Shown: positions 60,482 through 64,000 of the stretch, piece by piece
Position numbering within the stretch: the first letter of the stretch is position 1
Layout of the letters: every line of letters begins with the position of its first letter
Source of the DNA: an uncultured Lachnospiraceae bacterium
GTDB taxonomy: Bacteria > Bacillota > Clostridia > Lachnospirales > Lachnospiraceae
Assembly: GCA_951802115.1 (NCBI GenBank)
Contig: CATOPL010000006.1
Location: 62,001 to 126,000 of the forward strand
Length of the DNA stretch: 64,000 bases
Reading direction: 5' to 3'
Translations under genes and position numbers: made by a program
The notes under the pieces: model-generated
Database searches by the model: none
Seen by the model: only the letters and a program-made list of their open reading frames with translations
What the model was told of the DNA's origin: nothing

Positions 60482-61720
60482 TTATAACAGGCCGTACATT
60501 TGAGCCATTTCCCGGATGTCCTGATAGAATTTCCGGCACAGAAAAGGATTGCTGGATTCAAAAGAAAGAATCCTGCCGATGAATGTTCTGATCCAGGGCA
60601 TGAGTTCATTGCCGTCAAAAACCGTGATTTCGTAGGACCAGATATCCTGCTTTATACGGGTTACGGTTCCGCCTCTTCCCTCCCGTTCAAGCCGGGTTAT
60701 GATATAGTCTTCAACTCCCTGCCGGACAGACAGAGTCATCCGGACAGTATCCATTTCATGACTGATACCGAAAGAGACTCCGAAACAAAAAGGAAGATTG
60801 TTTTTCAGTTTGTTTTTATAATATTCATAGTCGGCATATGGCTCCAGCAGCACGACGTTCTGGATCTGGTCCAGCCTCAGAGTAGTAAATCTGCGGATTT
60901 TTGTCTGATAGCCGCACAGGAAACGGCGTCCGGTACGGGTGCTCACGAAAATCTGCAAAGGGACGACAGAGAACTTTTCTTCCTGTGTGCGGGCAGTCCG
61001 GTTGCTTTGGTTCAGCAGACGGATTGTGCGCTGTTCACGGATGGCCTGTAAAAGCTTAGACAGGATTTCGTCCTCCAAAGTAAAACCGCAGTAGCCATGT
61101 TTGACAAGGAAGATGCCGTTGCCGGTTTTCTGGCTGTCCAGAATCGTACTTCCGATAAAGCCAAAGGGTGTGGCGAGCTGGCAGAAGCGGATGGCGTGAA
61201 GAAGCTGGGGAAGGATTCCGGGAAAAGAACGTGCCGGTTCCGGATTCAGAGAGTAAAAAAGTTTCCGGCCTTTTCTGCCGGTGGTAAGAATGCCCTCTTT
61301 CACATATTCATTCGCTTTTTTCCGCACGAGCTGGGATTCAAACAGGACGCCGTACCGGTCCACAATCAGATTGGTCAGTTCGTCGGCGGTATAACTTTCG
61401 CCGGCATGAAACAGATCCAGAAAGAAAAAATGCAGCATGATATCGTTGGCTGTGAAGCTTCTGGATTTCCAGACCCGGTAGAGCGGATTTGTGTCAAGCA
61501 GATTGCTGTCCAGTGCGATGGAGACAGTTTTTCCCTGCGTTCCGTAATCCGTCCGTATATATTCTGACAGCCAGGATTCAATCCGGCGTCTCTCGTTGTC
61601 GTAGGTTCGTCCGCTTTTGACTGTAAAATCGTCTCTGGATTTAAAACCATAGACCAGAAAATCACGGACATAGTTCCGGCTTTTCTGAAAAGACTTGATT
61701 AATTCCTGAAATTCTGACAT
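60482..61720 (-). CDS. WYL-domain regulator, first of a pair
   Basis: The ATG at 61720, seven bases after AAGGAGTG, gives 412 residues. The N-terminal half has winged-helix features (YTADELTNLIVDRYGV, VRKKANEYVKEGILTTGRKGRKLFYSL). The C-terminal half is a WYL domain (EEKFSVVPLQIFVSTRTGRRFLCGYQTKIRRFTTLRLDQI in pieces). It is co-transcribed with the following WYL gene; the pair may form a heteromeric regulator. The target and ligand are unknown. Confidence 0.82.
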   Translation of the reverse strand: MSEFQELIKSFQKSRNYVRDFLVYGFKSRDDFTVKSGRTYDNERRRIESWLSEYIRTDYGTQGKTVSIALDSNLLDTNPLYRVWKSRSFTANDIMLHFFFLDLFHAGESYTADELTNLIVDRYGVLFESQLVRKKANEYVKEGILTTGRKGRKLFYSLNPEPARSFPGILPQLLHAIRFCQLATPFGFIGSTILDSQKTGNGIFLVKHGYCGFTLEDEILSKLLQAIREQRTIRLLNQSNRTARTQEEKFSVVPLQIFVSTRTGRRFLCGYQTKIRRFTTLRLDQIQNVVLLEPYADYEYYKNKLKNNLPFCFGVSFGISHEMDTVRMTLSVRQGVEDYIITRLEREGRGGTVTRIKQDIWSYEITVFDGNELMPWIRTFIGRILSFESSNPFLCRKFYQDIREMAQMYGLL

Positions 61721-61951
61721 GGTATCACTCCTTGTGCAGATTTTGTTCACGGGGGTGTTTTCCTTGATTATACTCCTGATGTTTAATAAATTCAATTTGT
61801 TCATGCAGAGAGTGTCTGCCGGCGGATATCCGGGACACTGAAATGGACAGGAACATACAGATGCTGCTTTAAAATTTCTGGAATGATAGTGGTGCATCTT
61901 TCATAATATAGTAGTATAATGTCTTTGAAATCGATTTTTGGGAGAAGCCTT

Positions 61952-64000
61952 TTGTCTGTAATAAAAAAGATTTGTAAAATATTTTTGATTCTGTTTTTAC
62001 TTGTCCTCCTTTTCGTCTGCGCGGCATGCGGCATTTTGTATTACAAATATTATCCGGTCTATCGGGATTATCAGAAAGATGCCGTGCATGCAGTTGTAGA
62101 GTCAGATGAGGACACATTTAGAAAAAATCTGAGCAGCTATATCTATGATGACGGCGGTTCTCTGATCAGCAAACTGTCAGTGGATACCAATTCAGATTAT
62201 CTGAATTATGAAGAGATTCCAGTGCGCGTGATTCAGGCGTTTACAGCCGTGGAGGACAGGCGTTTCTGGGAACATGGAGGATATGATCTCAATGGGATCA
62301 TAAGAGTATGCTGGCGTTATTTTGTGACCAAAGGAGAGGAAAAGCACGGGGCCAGTACAATCACACAGCAGCTAGCAAGAAGTGTGTTTTTGTCCAGTGA
62401 GGTGACAATGGAGCGGAAAGCGCGAGAGATCCTGATTGCAGTTGAACTGGAGAAAAAATACAGTAAGGAACAGATTCTGGAATTTTATATCAACAGCGCA
62501 TATTTTTCCGGACGCTGTTATGGAATTGAGGCGGCGGCGGTCAGATATTTTGGAAAGACCTCCAGCGAACTGAGTCTGAGCGAGACTGCATATCTGTGCG
62601 CGATTCCCAATGCGCCCTCTTATTATGATCCGGTGGAACACGGAGAAAATACAATACAAAGAAGGGACAAGATACTGGCAGATATGCAGGAATGCGGTTA
62701 CATTACAGAACGGGAACGACTGGAAGCCTGCAGTGAGGAAATTGTGCTCAGTCCTCAGCCGGAAGAGAGACTGCAGAACTATGAGACGACTTATGCGGTT
62801 GACTGTGCAGTCCGGTATCTGATGAGCCTGGATGGTTTTGCATTTCGGTACGAATTTGAAAGTATGGATACGTACAGGGCGTATATGGAACATTATAATG
62901 ATATTTATGAGGCCTGCCGGGGAAAACTGTATACGGGAGGATATGTCATTACAACGTCTCTGAATCAGGAAAAACAGGAGCTTTTACAGAGTACCATCGA
63001 TAAAATTCTGGCTTTTGACGAGGAGATCGCAGGGGAAGGAATCTATGCGCTTCAGAGCGCTTCGGCGGTGATTGATAATCAGACGCATAAAGTGGTGGCC
63101 ATTGTTGGCGGAAGGAGTCAGAAGACAGATATCTATACTCTGAATCGCGCATATCAGTCCTATCGTCAGCCCGGCAGTTCTCTGAAGCCGCTGGCAGTGT
63201 ACGCACCGGCGCTGGATCAGGGTTATACTGCGGATTCGATTTTGCGCAATATCAGTATATCGAAAGCAAAAGAAATGGGGATTGAGGCGGCGAAACTGCA
63301 GGGAAGCGGCGTAAGGCTGGATCAGGCAGTGGAAAAATCCATTAACGGCTGCGCCTGGTGGCTGTTTTGCTGTCTCACTCCTCAGAAGGCGCTTTCCTAT
63401 GTCAGGCAGATGGAGTTTGCCAGGATTGTTCCCGACGATGATTATCCGGCGTCTTCACTGGGCGGACTCACATTCGGGGTGACTGCGGTTGAGATGGCGA
63501 ACGGGTATTCAACGCTGGTCAACCAGGGGGAATACCACAGAGCTTCCTGTCTGACTTCCCTGAAAGACCGGGATGGAATGGAGCTGTATCGGGAACCGGG
63601 AGCGCAGCAGGTTTATTCTCCCTGGGCGGCGTCGGAGATGGTGGAGATTATGAAAGGCGTCATCCGTTCAGGAACGGCGGCTTCCATGAAGTGGGAGCAG
63701 GATGTGGAGGCGGCGGGAAAGACCGGTACGACAAATGAATGTAAGGATGGATGGTTCTGCGGGGTTACACCGGATTATTCCATGAGCGTGTGGGTCGGAT
63801 ATGATGAACCGCGGATTCTTGAAAATCTGTATGGTGCAACTTATCCGGCATCCATATGGAAAGAAGTGATGTCCGGGCTGATAGAGGACAGCAGTAATAA
63901 AACGTTTATAAAGGCGGAGGAAGAAGGAAAGGAGCTGTATGACCGCTCGGGAGCGCAGCCGTACGACAGTTATCTGCCGGGGCGTGACGATAACGAAGTG
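61952..64000 (+). CDS. Class A penicillin-binding protein, 5' part
   Basis: The reading frame runs to the window end, so the C-terminus is missing. The likely start is the TTG at 61952 (GGGAGAAG upstream); an in-frame ATG at 61919 has no ribosome site and overlaps TATAAT at 61915-61920. An N-terminal membrane anchor (about residues 5-30) is followed by the glycosyltransferase domain (EDRRFWEHGGYD, GASTITQQLAR, RKAREI). The transpeptidase domain has the active Ser in PGSSLKP, a SIN motif in KSINGCAWW, and AGKTGTTN. It polymerises and cross-links peptidoglycan. Confidence 0.92.
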   Translation, partial: MSVIKKICKIFLILFLLVLLFVCAACGILYYKYYPVYRDYQKDAVHAVVESDEDTFRKNLSSYIYDDGGSLISKLSVDTNSDYLNYEEIPVRVIQAFTAVEDRRFWEHGGYDLNGIIRVCWRYFVTKGEEKHGASTITQQLARSVFLSSEVTMERKAREILIAVELEKKYSKEQILEFYINSAYFSGRCYGIEAAAVRYFGKTSSELSLSETAYLCAIPNAPSYYDPVEHGENTIQRRDKILADMQECGYITERERLEACSEEIVLSPQPEERLQNYETTYAVDCAVRYLMSLDGFAFRYEFESMDTYRAYMEHYNDIYEACRGKLYTGGYVITTSLNQEKQELLQSTIDKILAFDEEIAGEGIYALQSASAVIDNQTHKVVAIVGGRSQKTDIYTLNRAYQSYRQPGSSLKPLAVYAPALDQGYTADSILRNISISKAKEMGIEAAKLQGSGVRLDQAVEKSINGCAWWLFCCLTPQKALSYVRQMEFARIVPDDDYPASSLGGLTFGVTAVEMANGYSTLVNQGEYHRASCLTSLKDRDGMELYREPGAQQVYSPWAASEMVEIMKGVIRSGTAASMKWEQDVEAAGKTGTTNECKDGWFCGVTPDYSMSVWVGYDEPRILENLYGATYPASIWKEVMSGLIEDSSNKTFIKAEEEGKELYDRSGAQPYDSYLPGRDDNEV

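Overview
The window looks like chromosome from an anaerobic, low-to-mid G+C Firmicute, most likely a gut clostridium of the Lachnospiraceae type. The signs are a trimeric electron-bifurcating [FeFe] hydrogenase with HydG, a tungsten aldehyde:ferredoxin oxidoreductase (AOR) with TupABC, strong AGGAGG ribosome sites, several TTG starts, and cobalamin, Moco/Tuco and THF riboswitches. No phage, plasmid, IS or CRISPR array was seen. Identifications rest on motif and family recognition by eye; no database was searched.

Layout. 1-1.8 kb: the 3' end of a hybrid sensor kinase and an orphan OmpR-type regulator. 1.9-9.7 kb: a glucitol/sorbitol PTS locus on the + strand (gutM, srlA, srlE, a sorbitol-6-phosphate dehydrogenase, a PRD regulator, srlB and an HPr-like protein), faced by a divergent gene that fuses a second set of the membrane subunits. 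A 106-bp hairpin-forming tandem repeat lies between srlA and srlE. 9.8-11.1 kb: a MATE exporter. 11.4-17.6 kb: hydrogenase genes, with hydG and a TM1266-type regulator on the minus strand and hydC-hydB-hydA on the plus strand. 17.8-20.7 kb: a sensor kinase and lysA. 20.8-27.1 kb: tRNA-Leu, then an anti-sigma-like protein, polA, coaE, a WalJ-type hydrolase, an ACT protein and a DUF711 protein. 27.1-27.6 kb: an independent transcription unit made of promoter, cobalamin riboswitch and terminator with no substantial ORF. 27.6-35.7 kb: a KdpE/KdpD-like pair, tmcAL, topB and housekeeping genes.

35.8-41.1 kb: a response regulator/kinase pair and ftsH, preceded by a leader with three tandem palindromes. 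41.5-43 kb: endonuclease V and a broken xdhC-like gene. 43.1-56.7 kb: a tungsten/pterin-cofactor island. It holds a Moco/Tuco riboswitch, AOR, a MoaD-like protein, a MoeB/ThiF enzyme, TupABC, two MoeA proteins (one fused to a periplasmic-binding-like domain), a MOSC protein, MoaA, an iron alcohol dehydrogenase, a ModE-type DNA-binding protein and MogA. These genes plausibly import tungstate, build the W-pterin cofactor, and couple aldehyde/acid chemistry at AOR to aldehyde/alcohol chemistry at the dehydrogenase, with hydrogenase and AOR sharing ferredoxin. 56.8-64 kb: a cysteine hydrolase, a THF-riboswitch-controlled folate ECF component, NudC, two WYL regulators and the start of a class A penicillin-binding protein.

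The most interesting items are: the orphan cobalamin riboswitch that appears to drive a non-coding RNA with an ACCTCC loop; a palindromic element (10-bp arms, 7-nt spacer) shared by the 36-kb two-component system and the AOR leader; the hairpin tandem repeat inside the sorbitol operon; and an HPr-like protein with glutamate aligned to the regulatory serine.
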